Assembly: GCA_014904985.1 (NCBI GenBank)
Contig: MU128939.1
Location: 24,913-88,912, forward strand
DNA: 64,000 nt
Reading direction: 5' to 3'
From: Hydnum rufescens UP504
Taxonomy: Eukaryota; Basidiomycota; Agaricomycetes; Cantharellales; Hydnaceae
Shown here in pieces: positions 1 to 13,492 of this stretch. The position numbers and the translations under genes are program-made. Below the pieces are notes generated by a model that worked only from the letters and a program-made list of their open reading frames with translations, searched no databases and was not told the DNA's origin. Positions within the stretch are counted from its first letter, which is position 1; the number at the start of each line of letters is the position of its first letter.

Positions 1-576
1 CTTGAGCACCCACCCGATGTCCATGCATCTTTGAGGGTCCCGGTCGTGTTTCTCAGGGATCGGACTGATATCGATGCAATACCAAGACTTCAATGGCATA
101 GCACCACGTCGTGGTACCATAGTGGTGGGAATGACGGGAGGGGCAGGGGGGGGGGGATCCATGGAGCATGGGGCAGTAGGAAGTTTCCTGGAGGTGGCCT
201 GTTGGGAATAGCTACTGGGTCCAGCAATGTTTGTTGCAGCCCATCCCATAGGCTCTGCATGTTCCGCATATTTACTTGGCCCAGCCTTCCCATCTCTGCC
301 AGCAGAATAAGAGTGGCTCCCAGCATCATGGTGCCATGCATAGCGGGTGTTCCCTTTCCCATCATCGGAAAAGTGTCTGCCCTGCAGAAAGCCCGTTCCC
401 TGATGAACCCATGCGCATGCACAGAATCTAACGACGCACAGAGACTGCTCCCTTTCATGTCCAGACCCCCAACCGAGCTCATGGACGGGCTCACATTCAG
501 ATGACGCCGTAGATCACCACCTTCACGATGACGCCATTCACCTTCACATTCACGGGGACACTGCTCATCTTCCCAT

Positions 577-3322
577 TCATGACGAATGACGTCTGACTTC
601 CAATTCGCGACGACGGCGTTCATCTTCCCGTTCACGATGACGGTGTTCATTTTCCAATTCACGGCGGCGGCGTTCATCATCCTGTTCACGTGGTTGCGGC
701 GTTCTGTCTTCATATGAACGTTCGCCCTCCCGGTCCTGCACCTTTTCGTGCCTGACCTGAGACCCATGTTCATGTTCCCTGGGCCCTTGTTGTGACTTCT
801 GGGGCCTTTGATCCCAAGATGAATGGGCCTCCCTGGGATGGGTGGATTGAGGGTTGAGAGCCAGCCATTCCATTCCCCTCGAGACAGCCAGCACTTCATC
901 ATTGCATTGTCTCTGCGATGGACCAACCGAGTTTCCCACTGCTGGGGTTACAGTCGGTTGGTTAAAATGACGAATGGTGTCCAGTAAATCTCTCTCCTCG
1001 TCCGATCCAGGTCTCAAACTCACAAGATCATCATCATCATCATCGTGATGGCGAGAGGGAGTTGGAGATACGGCGGGGAGCACGGTAGGAGCAGGAGGCA
1101 CAGCGAGGGCAGGAGGCACAGTGAGGGCAGGAGGCACAGGAGGGCAGGAGGCACAGGCGGGCAGGCAGGGGAGCAGGCACAGCGGGAGCAGGAGGCACAG
1201 GACAGGGGGCAGGAGGCACGATGGGGGTAGGACACGCAGGCACAGCGGGGGCAGGCGAGGAAGGGGCAGGAGGTATGACGGGGGCAGGCGAAAGAAACGA
1301 CAGCATCAGAAGGCACGACGGAAACAGGGAGATCGGCAGGGGTAGGGGCAGGAGGCTCAGGAACTGACTGATGGTGAGGATGATGGGGGAAGAAAAGTTG
1401 TTCGAGGTAAGCGAACCTGTTGGCCATATGCCAAGCCTCTTTCGTCGTTGACCAGTCAGTCTCTGAGCACGGTAAGGATCCCAATGCTTATCGAGGTAAA
1501 TCTCGAGATAACTTCGTGGCGGCTTCCCTCTGTGTGATTTGCCGACCCTCTTGCCTGTAGCATTCCTGAGAATCTGCTTGATGGTTTCAATAGCCCTAAA
1601 GTCTCCACTATATGCAGCGGTGACGAGCATTCGGCCTTCTTCTTCCTCTTTTGCCTGTTCCGCCTTCCTGCTATTTTCCCTGGTCCACACGTGCCTGGAA
1701 GTCATCATCCGCTTCAAGCACACCCTGCTGCAACGTATCGTCGACTAAGGACATCGTATCATAATCGTCATCTCCATCTTCACCTTCATCTTCGTCGAAT
1801 CCATCCCAAATCCTCAACTCGACCTCAGGATTGGATGGATTGACCTCTGGGTTGGGGGGGTTGAGAGGTTTAAGGAAGGCAGGAGGCGAGGATCCCGATT
1901 CATGAAGTGCGTTAACCAAATCATCCAGATGGGACCTGGTCATGCGATACTTGAATAACCCAGTAGTTACAGTCTGAACCTTTTTAAGGAATAGACCCTC
2001 CAGAGTTGCATCATCTCCCATAATGTATTGGTTGGGGCTCATGGTATGCCAAGGTGTCGGATGCGTACATGAAGAAGTGGTATTTCCAAATGAAGACGCC
2101 GATGACGCAAATCATGAGGATTCTTCCTTGCTTCTGCGATGCGAGAGGGAGCCAACAAAACATCATTTGGGCTATGTCTGTCACGAAATGTATCCGGCGA
2201 CTCCTCAATTCCTGCACGATCCAAATTGGAATGCCTCGTCATTCAAGCTCCTCACGCCAAACTGTCTCCTTGTCACCAACAGAGTTCCCAAACACAGCAC
2301 CAATAATTCTGTCGTCGACGCAGAAGACGGGGGCGTCGGCCTTGAATGTTTCCACAAGCTTGTCGATGCAACAAAACATCAGGTAGCTGGCATAGCCATT
2401 GAATTCATAGGCAGTGATGATAAGGCCATTGACGTGGAGTACGTCCTTGTTCTTGTGTTGGATATCTTCGAGTTCATCGCATAGTGACTGATGTAGCTGG
2501 CGCGACTGGCGCTTTCGGCCATTGTGACTCGTTCCCCAGCCAATCCCGAGCAACTTCCAGCCACCCCTTGTACAGCACCTCAGACGTTTGGAAGAATTTC
2601 CGGCACTTGTTGTAATAAGGATATGAGAGGCGCCTTACGCCATTGACTCTATCAGTAGACAGAGTCACTGACTGAAGGGGGGATCGGACTTCAAGCGCTT
2701 GATATAGGCATACCAAGGCTGAAATTGGTTAAACTGTATGGGGAACAATAGTGAAGTCTGTGGGGGAAATCAAGGGCAGGGGCCGGCTCAAATGCTTAGG
2801 CGAGTGTCCAGCCACGTTGTAAATGTCATCAGGGCCATGCCAGTGACCTAAGAACTGAAAATTTCGCAATGAGTTGGTGTATACCACCAACCATTCCAGA
2901 ATGTTGTATATATTCACAACATTCGAGGAATCTAGACGATGTGTAAAGCCCTTAGTTCAATTCTTCTCTTCAGCAGAGTAAAGAGACATACCGATCCTCT
3001 CTTGTGCTTTTTGGTTGGCCACTTTCCAGTCACTGGGAGAGGGAAAACCTAGAAGATCTGTCGACATTGGAAGTGGCATCTGGTCATCAGATTCCAGACA
3101 CGCCTTCCTATTGAGAACATCAATCTGCAAACTTGAGGGAATGAGTGCGCCCTCTCCGCTTGTGACAGAGCCAGGCTCCAACTCGCGATTCGGATTTGAA
3201 CTTGATGAAGCAAGATTACCCCCCCCGCTCAAAACAGCAGGGCTGGTACTCATCGCAGACATCTTCCGCAACCCAGATAGAAGAGAGGAGCGCGACACCA
3301 TTTGGTCACAGCCACGATGCAT
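577..3322 (-). CDS. Hypothetical repeat-family gene, copy 1 (broken or multi-exon)
   Basis: I do not recognise this gene. Minus-strand open segments follow one another from 3,322 (Ser/Gly-rich N-terminus with MSTSPAVLSGGG) through 2,917-2,729 (LGHWHGPDDIYNVAGHSP), 2,716-2,474 (KGWLEVARDWLGNESQWP), 2,553-2,239 (VNGLIITAYEFNGYASY), 2,217-2,011, 2,042-1,671 (acidic, Asn-Pro-rich), 1,723-1,040 and 1,137-577 (Pro/Val then Arg/Glu-rich). The order and homology to copies at 4.6-8.9 kb and 10.6-11.4 kb show it is one unit. Homology to the other copies continues to position 1, so the unit probably runs off the left edge. Frame changes between segments could be introns, decay or consensus indels; I could not separate these. 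No catalytic motif was seen. A transposon-borne gene is the likeliest identity because it is repeated, but this is inference. Confidence 0.4.
1075..1300. repeat. Degenerate GGAGGCACAG-type minisatellite
   Basis: Short imperfect units built on GGCAGGAGGCACAG repeat here. On the minus strand they encode Pro-Pro-Ala/Val runs within the hypothetical copy 1 gene. Unit length varies (roughly 12-24 bp), so it is a low-complexity tract and not a clean satellite. Confidence 0.6.
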
Positions 3323-3399
3323 TCTCAGTTCTTTGTGTCACAAGGTCATACAGCACGGCCTTACATCGGAAACCGGCCTGGAATAACATCTTCTCCCCC

Positions 3400-4640
3400 T
3401 ATCCGTAATAAATTCTTTGAATATCTTTCAATTCCTTACCTGCGTTTAGCGTGCACATTTTCCTCACTGTAAAAAACTCCCAAAAAAAACACTCTCTCCA
3501 TAACATGCTAGGTAATGAGTCTGGATTATTTACTGTTAAACACATAAGTTAATACATATATCAGGCGGCTATAATTGGCCAATTGTTCAGCCATACAAGC
3601 TCGCCATCCTACACCTGAGCTGGCTACGTGTGATGGGGTCGCTATAGGTTGCTAGCGATTTCTTCCCCACGTTTGTAGACGTGTACACTCTCCCACTGCT
3701 GCAGTATACATTATGAGCAACCTACGCACGTATCCTCTAAGCAGAGGATTTGGCAGCCATGATAAAGTCAGCAGCACTTGATCTATGCTAACAGATAATA
3801 CACTAATATTATTAAATGTATAATTCTATTTGCCAACCCCACCCCCCCACACTCGAGTGTCTATCTCACCCACTTCTGTCAAAGCGATTACCCCTAGAGC
3901 AGTTGCAGGAGAGACCCGGAATTGAAAAGAACATATACAAATCTGGGCATCGACGGGGTGGTGCTGAGGAATGCAATTCGCCGACACCCCTTACGCGCCG
4001 TGCAGGCGACAATGCCGAAGATGCGACCAGCGCACGTATGAACTTATCCCAAAAATTCAAAATTAAAAAAGATATAACCATCGTAGGCCTTATAAACTGG
4101 ACCCACAAACAAAACTCTCGATTAGCATCAAAATCTGGGCCCTTCTGCCTCCTGCGCTGAACCAGACCAAGGCCCTACTTACCTTGAGATATGCATCCTC
4201 CCGAGCAGGTAGTGATTCAGGAGATTTTTTAATTATTTCCGCAGAGATGCAACATGATATCTTTGTTAATACTTGCAGTTGCAACTCCAGCATCTCAATC
4301 TGTGTCGCACAGACAGCGTTGTCGGTGGCTCCCGAGACACTCCACCACAAAGAAATTCGCGCCCTATAAGCTGGCTCGAAAATGTAAACTCGACAGAGGG
4401 GGTGATAACACCTGGGGGGTGAAGCAAATAGATATACTATCCACACTATTGAAATAATAGAAATTTTCCGGGATCATGGCTAGCAGAGGCAAATTTGACC
4501 CGCATGCCTACTTCCGGGGGGACAGCAGACAGCATACCTCTTCCTCGAACGACTAAGAGAATCGATGTATACCATGCGATGAGATACGGCGTCGAAAAGC
4601 CACCTGACTGAGTTAGGGCGGGCGAGGGGGTAATCTTGGC
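3400..4640. other. No gene seen between the head-to-head gene copies
   Basis: This stretch separates copy 1 (minus, starting near 3,322) from copy 2 (plus, starting near 4,644), so it would hold their divergent 5' regions. Open frames here are short and without recognisable domains. I see only T/A-rich patches and no convincing RNA gene. Confidence 0.4.
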
Positions 4641-7600
4641 CTTCATCAATTCAAATCCGAATCGCGAGTTGGAGCCTGGCTGCTAGATCACTGAATCGTG
4701 TGACAGAGGAGCGCCACGTCATTCCTCCAGTATCCGGCAGATTGGATGTTCTCAATAGGAAGGGCGTGTCTGGAACCGTGATGACCAGTGCCACTTCCAA
4801 TTCGAACACAAGACTCAATCCATAAGGTTTACCCTCTCCCACCCTCCGACTGGAAAGTGTTGCCAATCCAATAAAAGCAACTAAGAGAGACCAGAGATAG
4901 ACCTCACTCTTTACTGTCAACTGACAAGAAGGAGGGAAGACTTCTGATACGACTAAGGGAGACTATATTACCTGCAGCGCACGATTCAAAACCAACTCCC
5001 CCATGCGTCCTGAGGATTCACCTCAGAACCTGTTTGCTAAGAACTCATTGAACAACTATATCATGGAAAGTGGTGTGTTTATTCACACCGACCGCACAAT
5101 ACTGCGAAATATTTCCAGCTCGCGCGGCATCCGCGCCTGAATGACATTTCCAACTAGACGTCAGAGAACATCTCGCCTCCTAGAAGGCAATGTTGACGCG
5201 CGCCTATTAGCATATTCCACTACAGCACAACCTCACATATGTCCTCATGCGCCCTATCAATTACCATTTACCCAAATTTTTCAGCCATAGATGATCACCT
5301 CGCCTCTACTCTCCGCTCTGACAGTACCCCTCCCCACCCCCAGACTCCCCTCCTCCCGGCTCTCTGACAGATCACGTGGCACTCAGATCACATTATGATC
5401 CAGGAGGGACATACATAACTATATGGCTCCCGGGTGGAAAAGGCCGCTCTTCATCATTTCCTGCCTGTATTACCAACAAGTGCCGGAAATTCCTCTATAT
5501 CTCATAACTAGTCCACAGGTCTACTGGTAACTAGTGGGGTTCTGCGCTGAACGAATATGCCCTTGGCCAAGATAATTGCCTCATCCGTATCAAGGCTGGG
5601 CGAATTTAGGACTTCACAATGGCCGACAACATAGCCCTCCCACCAGGCCAAACCAAAGCACGACCACAAATTCCAACAGCTCCCAGTCATCAGTGAAGTC
5701 ACTATGCAGACCGATGAATCAACCTCCAGATGATCACACTAACACAAGAAGCAGGACGTAGCATCCCGGCACAGATATCATTCAAGCCAGGGCCCATTGG
5801 ATCATATACACTTAAGCCTAGACTGAATATCAATAATGGCGTAAAACTGCGCCACGCTGAACTTGATGTTTTGTTGCCATCGCAAGCTTGTGGAACAATT
5901 GCAAGGCCGCCTAGAACACACAAACCCCACGCTCATCTCCTGATCTTAACCTGGCTCGACAACAGAACATATAGATTGGTGCTGCTGGTTTGGAGCTCTG
6001 TTGGTGACGAAGGACACAGGTTTGGCGTGAGGTAGAGCATATGAATGAAAGGCATATACCCAATCTTTTGATTCGGTGGACAGCCGAATTTAATAGAGGA
6101 GCCTGCTCCCGCCCGACCAACGAGGATGCATAAGAAAGATTCGAAAAACACTTATCATCTGACAGACATACCACTGTCAAGCCCCAACCTAGCTGATTAT
6201 AGTTTTATGGCTCCCTCTCCACATTCACAGAAGCACAGGTATAAGAATCCTCACGATATCATCTATCATTCGATCTAAACAGGCAGTACTTCATGTCTCT
6301 GATCGAGTAAAGATTACTCACCCATCTTCGATGTACGGCATCCGACACGGCCATTATATGGCGAATCAACGCCACCTAGCAGCCCCAACCAATACATTAT
6401 GCCAGAAGACGAATGACTGCTCATATCAATCGTGGAGAGCTGGTCACTTTCCTTTCTTCAAAAAAGCTTCAGACATGTCACAATACACTGGAGCTCATCC
6501 TAGTACAAACCCGCTGACCTTCAGAGCCTCGCCATCTCTGGCACTCGCACTCTCTCGCGCTCTACATTCGCTACTGATACCATCTAGCGAAGTCGGGATC
6601 CTCCGCCTCCTGCCTTCCCCTTACACATCCGCATGGCACAAGGCCTATACAGCCAAAACCTCACAACGGTACGGATACTCCATACCCGACCAGCGATCTC
6701 TCAGAGGTGCAATCGCCATGCCAACTCTCTGGAGGTCGAGTTGAGGATGTCATTGGCGCCATGGACATGCATCGACGAAGATTGTCCAAACGGTGAAAGA
6801 TGGGAGTTCATGACGACTTATGACATGCAATTTAGATCCTTAGTCGGACGACTACAGAACCCATTGTTCACAGCAGGGTTGCGCTTGAAAGCGATGATGG
6901 ACTCTCCAGAGCACGCTGTTGGGACAGGAAAAGATAGCAGGAAGGCGGTAACAGGCCAAATAGAGGAAGAAGAAAGGCGAATGTCCGTTCATTGCTGCTG
7001 CGTATAGTGGAGACTTTTAGGGCTATTGAGAACCATTCAAGGCACGATTCTCGAGGAATGTCTACAGGATATATCACCGCGCAAATCACACAGAGGGAAG
7101 CACGCCACTGAAGTTATTCCTCCGAGATTTACCTCCGATAAGCATTGGGATCCTTACGCGTGCTCAGAGACTGACTGGTCAATCAACGAAGTAGGCCTTG
7201 CATATGGCCAACAGGTTTGCTTACCTTGACAACTTTTCTTCCCCCAATCATGCCTCACCATCATCAGTTCCCTGCAAGCCTCCTGCCCCTACCTCGGCCG
7301 ATCTCCCCTGTTTCCATGTCGTGCCTCTGATGCCTGTCGTTCTCTCTCCTCTCTCATCGCGTCTTCATTAACCCTCTCTGCCGACACATCCCTTATATCG
7401 CTCTCGCTGCCACGGCGCTGCTGGTCCTGTTAAGCGTGTCCTACCCCCTCGACTCCAAATCTGTGCCTCTGACCACTGCATGCCTCCTGCCCCCCCGCGT
7501 GTGCCTGTGCCCAACCTGCCCCTTTTCTGTGGCATTGACATATACCTGGCCCTCATCCATCAGACATCGCGCGATTCTCCTGATCGGCTCGCTGTGCCTC

Positions 7601-8860
7601 CTCGCATCACTGACATCCGTGGCTCCCGCGTTACACATCTACCAACACAACATATCTTATACACAGAGCAATCACGATCATGATCGATATGATGGATTCA
7701 AGATCCTCTGTGAGATTTCAACACATTGCGCACTGCGGAACCGAGGAGAGAGATTTACTGGGACACCGTTCGTAAACAGCCCATTTTAACGACCAACCCG
7801 ACATACGTCAAACCCAGGGCAAACAGTATACAGCAACCCAGATAAGGTACGCAGTGGAAACGGTCGTTTACGCCATACGCAGAACCAGATGATGCAATCA
7901 AGCCTAAGGCTGTGCATTGTGCTCGAGGATGCGCAAAACGAAGGAATGGCGTTCGCGCCCTTCTCAACCAACACCCCGGTACAATCCGGGACGCCATCCA
8001 CAGGAAGGGATGAGCAAGGAATGGCAAAGGGCAAAATCGATGATCAATCGCATGGGAACGAAAAGAGTCGCCAGAAGCGCGGATCACACATCCCAAGGGG
8101 CCAGGCCCAGGGCGCAAAATGAACGCGGGTCTGCCAGGTCAGGCCATGAAAAAGGTGCAGGACCGGGAGCGGCGAACATCTCTTCGATACACACACGCAC
8201 ACAAACGCGCTACGGAAACCATGGAGCCAACCAGAGCACATAGACTAGGACCCACGAGAGCAACACCAGGTCGTACTAAGCTTAACCCGGGTGAACATCC
8301 GCGAAAACGAACAGCCATCATTGTGAACGGGAAGATGACGCCGTCCGTGCGGAATTGGAAGTCGGAATGTTGTCGTCATGGAATGGGAAGTAGGCAAGTG
8401 TCGTGACGTGAAGGTGAATGGCGTCCAATGCGTGAAGGTGCTGATCACGCTCTCACTCCGGAGAAACCAGTACTGACACGAATGTCAGACCCCGTCCAGC
8501 TGATCTAGAGCTCACGTTAGGGGGTCTCCTACGAGACACACCGAAACAACGCGGAGCCCGACCCTCTAGCCCAGAGCCCGCTATGACTTCGGACATTTAG
8601 CATTGGTTACTGTGCAGCGGCATGGGATTCGTCCCGGGAAGACAGCAGAGGGCTTGCAGTCCGCAGCGGCGACACTATATTCGACTGATGGGCGAAAGGG
8701 ACAACGAGCTCCCGCTAGTGACATGGCACCATGATGCTTGGGAAGCCACTCTTTATTCTCTGGGCAGAGATGGGACTGGGCACAGTCATAATTATGAACG
8801 CGAAACATGCAGAGCGTATGATGCAAGGCTGCTAACAGAGACATCACGATAGCTCGGAAC
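4640..8860 (+). pseudogene. Hypothetical repeat-family gene, copy 2 (decayed, inverted)
   Basis: This is a plus-strand, badly broken copy of the family at 577-3,322. Matches come in the expected order: the N-terminal Ser/Asn/Gly segment at 4,644-4,925 (RELEPG preserved); the acidic segment near 6,730-6,860; the segment containing a conserved GATTTACCTC tract near 7,074-7,240; the Pro-rich segment from about 7,250; the tract near 8,300-8,410; and the tail near 8,690-8,860. Compared with copy 1 there are many one- or two-base insertions and deletions, and no long frame survives. The spacing between N-terminal and central segments is larger than in copy 1, so extra DNA has probably been inserted around 5-6.6 kb, where I see no other gene. 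Confidence 0.55.
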
Positions 8861-10619
8861 CAAAGCAACACGCAGCGACCAATACTCCAACAGCAGTACC
8901 ACCCTCCAGGACACACTTGCCTACTAGCCGCCATATATTATAGCTTGAGACCATACGGATACCACCACCCCTACGTGCGCCCTCCCACACAGAGAGATAC
9001 AACACACACCCACTACCATTCTGGTACCCCACGACGTAAGGTACATATAGCCACCAATTGTTTAAGAAGCTCTTGTAATGCATCGATATCAGTCCCATCT
9101 CCACAGCTCTCTCGATTCCTGACTGAGAACACACAGTACCAAAAGTGATGGAATAGACCCCTCCAGAGATGGTCATGGACAGACATAGGAAGTGGAGTGC
9201 TCGAAGCCTAGCTTGATACGGGATTCCCGCACAGCTGGTGCGCTAGCTTGTCGATAGAGCAAGGTACAAGCCCGGGAGTCATCAATAAGGGCTGAAAACC
9301 GTACCATATATGTTTTAATGAGTTCTCGAGTATCTTGGCCAGGCGAGATGCTATCTCAAGATCCACGAATCTTCTATGGGGGACCACAGAGAGACCCCAA
9401 GTCCAATGCAATTTGACATCACTGTATGGAGATAGATCAAATGGTCGTGGGAGCACGGGGCCACACATACACAGAATTCGTGGAACCTCATAGGGTCATA
9501 AGTGGGATGTGTTAGACGGATCCCACATTGATTCGAGGCACGAGGCAGATCACCAAGGATTTGGAACAACCCCGACCTGGGCTACGGACGTATGGACAAC
9601 GAAGGCCGAGGGAGCAAGAAAAAAGCTATTCAACAATCCAACAATGCTTCTGACATTACATTATTAATGGCATAAAATCTAGATGCAGTAAAAGGCAAAA
9701 AGGAGGAGGAAAAAAAGAATAAGAGTTTCACAAAGACAGAGGAAGAAAGGCAAAACAGAGAGGCGAGAAGGCGATGATTGAGAAGGTAACGCGACGAAGG
9801 TGATGAGGATCAGAACAAATGGCAAGGGAATGAGGGAAAGAATGATGATAACGACCACTGTGATAGGATTACTTACGCTGGTCGAGGATACGAAGCCGTT
9901 CTAGCAGTCAGGTCTAAACATCAGGTCTCCAAATTGAACTTGGATTCATTCCCAAAAATGTCCTTCTGGCCTCCAAGTTTCTTCAATTGAGCCTTCCTTG
10001 GCACACATCCTGCTGTTTCCACATAGCAATCTCAGCCGAAAATCACAAACCATATGTACCACTGCCATCCACCCCCTAATGCTCCTGGAAGTGCGATGCG
10101 CATACCCCCAACATCCAGTTTATTATGATGACACATCATCATCTCCAATGACGCATCCACAATGTTATTGACCCCAGGAGGAGCTGAGCCAGTAGCACTG
10201 TACGGATACATGAGATGTCGACGATATCCATCTTCTGGCTACAAGTTTGGCTTTATCGACTGGAATAGGGATGCCTTTGATATTGAAATAATTCACGGCA
10301 AGCAAGCTGCCATACGCGAGGGGGGAGGGCTGACAATCCAAGAAGTTCCTTCAATTCGATTTCCTGACCTGCTGTGCGTAAACACTCGATCAAGGTGAGG
10401 TACCACCTCCACGTAGCCCATGAAATTCTGGATGGGCTGCATCCCAGACTCATCGCACTCCACAGATGCAAATCATTGCTCCCGAGTCCCCGAAAGATGG
10501 TGCTTGACAAGCATCTCGCTGGCCAGAGATTTGAACATGAGAAACATAGGTACGGGCACCCTTATGAATGACAGGGCTTGCTCTTGCAAGCACAAGGCAA
10601 TCCCATTGTCGCGAGCCCC
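8861..10619. other. Gene-poor stretch
   Basis: Only short frames without recognisable domains occur. The 9,640-9,860 part is purine-rich (AGGAAGAAAG-like) on the plus strand. No RNA gene, clean tandem repeat or terminal inverted repeat was found by eye. Confidence 0.4.
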
Positions 10620-11385
10620 CGCTTGACACCCCACCCCGATGTCCATGCATCTTTCTGAGGGTCCCGGTCGTGTTTCTCAGGGATGCGACTGATATCGATG
10701 GCAATACCAAGACTCAAATGGCATACACCACGTCGGTACCATCATGGGTGGGAAATGACGGGAGGGGAAGGGGGGGATCCCATGGAGCATGGGGCAGTAG
10801 GAAGTTTCTGGAGGTGGCCTGCTTGGGAATACTACTGGTCGCAGCAAATGTTTGTTGCAGCCCATCCACATAGCTCTGCATGTTCCGCATATTTACTTGG
10901 CCAGCCTTCGCCATCCCTGCCAGCAGAATAAGAGTGGCTCCCAGCATCATGGTGCCATGAAAGCGGTTTCCCTTTCCATCATCGGAAAAGTGTCATGCCC
11001 TTCGGGAACCCGTTCCCGACGACCCATGCCGTGCACAGAATCCTAACGACGGCGCAGAGAGCTCCTTTCTGTCCCAGACCCCAACCGAGGCTCATGGACG
11101 GGCCTCCACTTCGTGATGACACCGAATCCCACCTTGCACGACAGCCATCACCTTCACGTTCACCGGGGACACTGCTCATGCCTTCCCATGTATCGACGAC
11201 AACATACGACTTCCAATTCGCGACGACGGCGTTCATCTTCCCCCGTTCACCAGATGATGGTTTTCTTTTCCATTCACGGTGCGGCGTCTCATCATCCTGG
11301 TTCAATGGTTGCGGCGTTTGTCTCATATGAAATGTTCGCTCTCCGGCTCGCACTTTTCATGGCCCTGACCTGAGACCGCGGTTCA
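10620..11385 (-). pseudogene. Hypothetical repeat-family gene, copy 3 (3' fragment)
   Basis: This is a close match, in the same orientation, to positions 1-780, starting with a shared CCGATGTCCATGCATCTTT and ending near CCTGACCTGAGACC. Differences from copy 1 are mostly single-base indels in runs, which destroy the minus-strand frames. The fragment ends abruptly near 11,385; an N-terminal piece of the same family appears on the opposite strand at 11,881. Confidence 0.6.
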
Positions 11386-11880
11386 TTTTGGATATTAATG
11401 ATGAAACACCTTGCACTGCAGGCCGCGAAGAAGAAAGGTGGCAGATTTTGGCAATGGTGGGATGGGGATTAATAGTTTCACTTGATTATCTTGGTTTTAT
11501 ATACAAGTTTAGCTTCATACAAGTGAGGCACCACAGTGGTATAAACCTCCTGAAAAAAATTCAGGAAAATATATTTCGAAGGTGCCTTTTCATAGTTCGT
11601 CGGGTCCGTGATGTGTGGGGGGTTCAGTTCACAAGTCCCTGTGACCTGTGACCGACCCTATGGTCAGTACAGTATGTGCACATAATCTGGGTATTAATTT
11701 GGAAGATTGCAGAACAATGCTAACAACCAAAACTAGCTACGAGAATATCTAAAAAAGAAGGTTCTATGCATTCTCAAGGCGAGCTCAGAACGGCAAACCA
11801 ATTTCTGTGGGTGCAGCAATCTGGCATCGCGGAAGCAAATCGACCAACTTCAAGTCTCCTCAACCATCTCAACTTATGCA

Positions 11881-12783
11881 ATGGCTACTAACCCTGCCAG
11901 TTCCGGGGGGAGTAGCTTCGCTTCCTCAAGCTCACTAGCAATGTCTGCAATGGCTGCCACCCCTGCTGTTTCGAGTGGGGGGGGTAGTCTTGCTTCATCA
12001 ATTTCAAACCCAATTTGCGAGTTGAAACCTGGCTCTGTCACAAATGGAGAGGGTGCACTCACTTCCTCAAGCTCACAGATCGATGATTTGGACTCTAGCC
12101 CCGCTGTCTACAGATTTCTACTATGCGACCATGTCGAAGTGAGTCTGCAACACAACGGCTCATACATTCTCTGTCATTGCATCAGCTCTGGGCGTACCAT
12201 CCTTCCATTCCTCAAAGCGATCTGCCGCGGTAAAAGATCATGGCAGGTCTGCCATACCGGCATCCGTATCGCCCAGCGAATCGCTGCTATGATGGGATGC
12301 GCAGTTCTTCCCCATCTGCGAAACCTCGTCGAGGTGATCGCACATGACATGTCCTTACGAAGCTATGATGGACCTGGCCATGCGATGGACCACCGTTTGC
12401 ACGTTCTCTGCATTCACTCTGAGGATTCCATCCTTCTGTTCGACAAAGCGGTCTGTCGCAGCAAGAAATCATGGCAGGCCCGCCATACCGGCATCCGTAT
12501 CGCCCAGCGAATCGCCACTATGATGGGATGCGCAGTTCTCCCTCATCTGCGAAACCTCATCGAGGCGATCGCACATGACGTGTCCTTACGAAGCTATGAT
12601 GGACCTGGCCATGCGATGGACCACCGTTCGCACATTCTCTGCATTCACTCTGAGGATTCCATCCTTCTGTTCGTCAAAGTGGTCTGTCGCAGCAAGAAAT
12701 CATGGCAGGCCCGCCATACCGGCATCCGTATCACCCAGCGAATCGCCGCCATGATGGGATGCACAGTTCTCCCTCATCTGTGA
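11881..12783 (+). CDS. Chimeric open frame: family N-terminus fused to tandem repeats
   Basis: A 300-codon frame starts with ATG. Residues ~1-78 are Ser/Ala/Gly-rich (two [14 protein letters not shown] units) and match the N-terminus of the gene family at 2,957-3,322. From about residue 80 it reads through two full 77-residue units and part of a third (units rich in Cys, His, Arg, with [17 protein letters not shown] and LPHLRNL) of the 231-bp tandem array. The 231-bp period is a multiple of three, which is why the frame stays open. It ends at a TGA inside the array, while later units continue in shifted frames. I see no domain I can name. It may be a fortuitous fusion of a gene 5' end with a satellite. 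Confidence 0.35.
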   Translation: MATNPASSGGSSFASSSSLAMSAMAATPAVSSGGGSLASSISNPICELKPGSVTNGEGALTSSSSQIDDLDSSPAVYRFLLCDHVEVSLQHNGSYILCHCISSGRTILPFLKAICRGKRSWQVCHTGIRIAQRIAAMMGCAVLPHLRNLVEVIAHDMSLRSYDGPGHAMDHRLHVLCIHSEDSILLFDKAVCRSKKSWQARHTGIRIAQRIATMMGCAVLPHLRNLIEAIAHDVSLRSYDGPGHAMDHRSHILCIHSEDSILLFVKVVCRSKKSWQARHTGIRITQRIAAMMGCTVLPHL

Positions 12784-13492
12784 AATCTCGTTGAGGTGAT
12801 CACACATGACATGTGCTTACGGGGCTGCAATGGGCCTGGCCATGCGATGGACCACCGCTCGCGCATTCTCTGTCACTGCATCAGCTCTGGAGATTCCATC
12901 CTTCTGTTTGTCAAAGCAGTCTGCTGCAGCAAAAAATCATGGCAGGTCCGCCATACCAGCATCTGTATCGTCCAGCAAATCACCATCATGATGGGATGCA
13001 CAGCTCTCCCTCATCTGCGAAATCTCGTCGAGGCGATCGCACATACATGTGCTTATGGGGCTGCAATGGGTCTGGCCATGCGATGGACCACCGCTCGCGC
13101 ATTCTCTGTCACTGCATCAGCTCTGGGGATTCCATCCTTCTGTTTGTCAAAGCGGTCTGCCGCAGCAAAAAATCATGGCATGCCATACCGGCATCCATAT
13201 CATCCAGCGATTCACCACCATGATGGGATGGGCAGTTCTCCCTCATCTGCGAAACCTCGTCGAGGTGATCGCACATGACATGTCCTTACGGGACTGCAAT
13301 GGGCCTGGCCATGCGATGGACCACCGCTTGCACGTTCTCTGTCACTGTATTAGCTCTGGGGATTCCATCCTTCTGTTCGTCAAAGCGGTCTGCCACAGCA
13401 AAAAATCATGGCATGCCATACCGGCATCCGTATCGTCCAGCGATTCGTCACCACGATGGGATGCACAGTTCTCCCTCATCTATAACTTATTG
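12100..13492 (+). repeat. 231-bp tandem repeat, six units
   Basis: A motif AACCTCGTCGAGG (with small variants) recurs at 12,321, 12,552, 12,783, 13,020 and 13,252, giving spacings of 231, 231, 237 and 232 bp. Each unit also carries CATGCGATGGACCACCG and CATGATGGGATGC. Units are well preserved, with a few indels in the later ones. The array stops near 13,492. Confidence 0.9.

Noticed and set aside
6331..6744. 137-codon plus frame as a gene
   Set aside because: No domain and biased composition. Its end overlaps the start of the copy 2 homology in a different frame.
10162..10510. Overlapping 78- and 85-codon frames on the two strands
   Set aside because: No domain, no neighbour support, and no splice sites or repeats tied to them.
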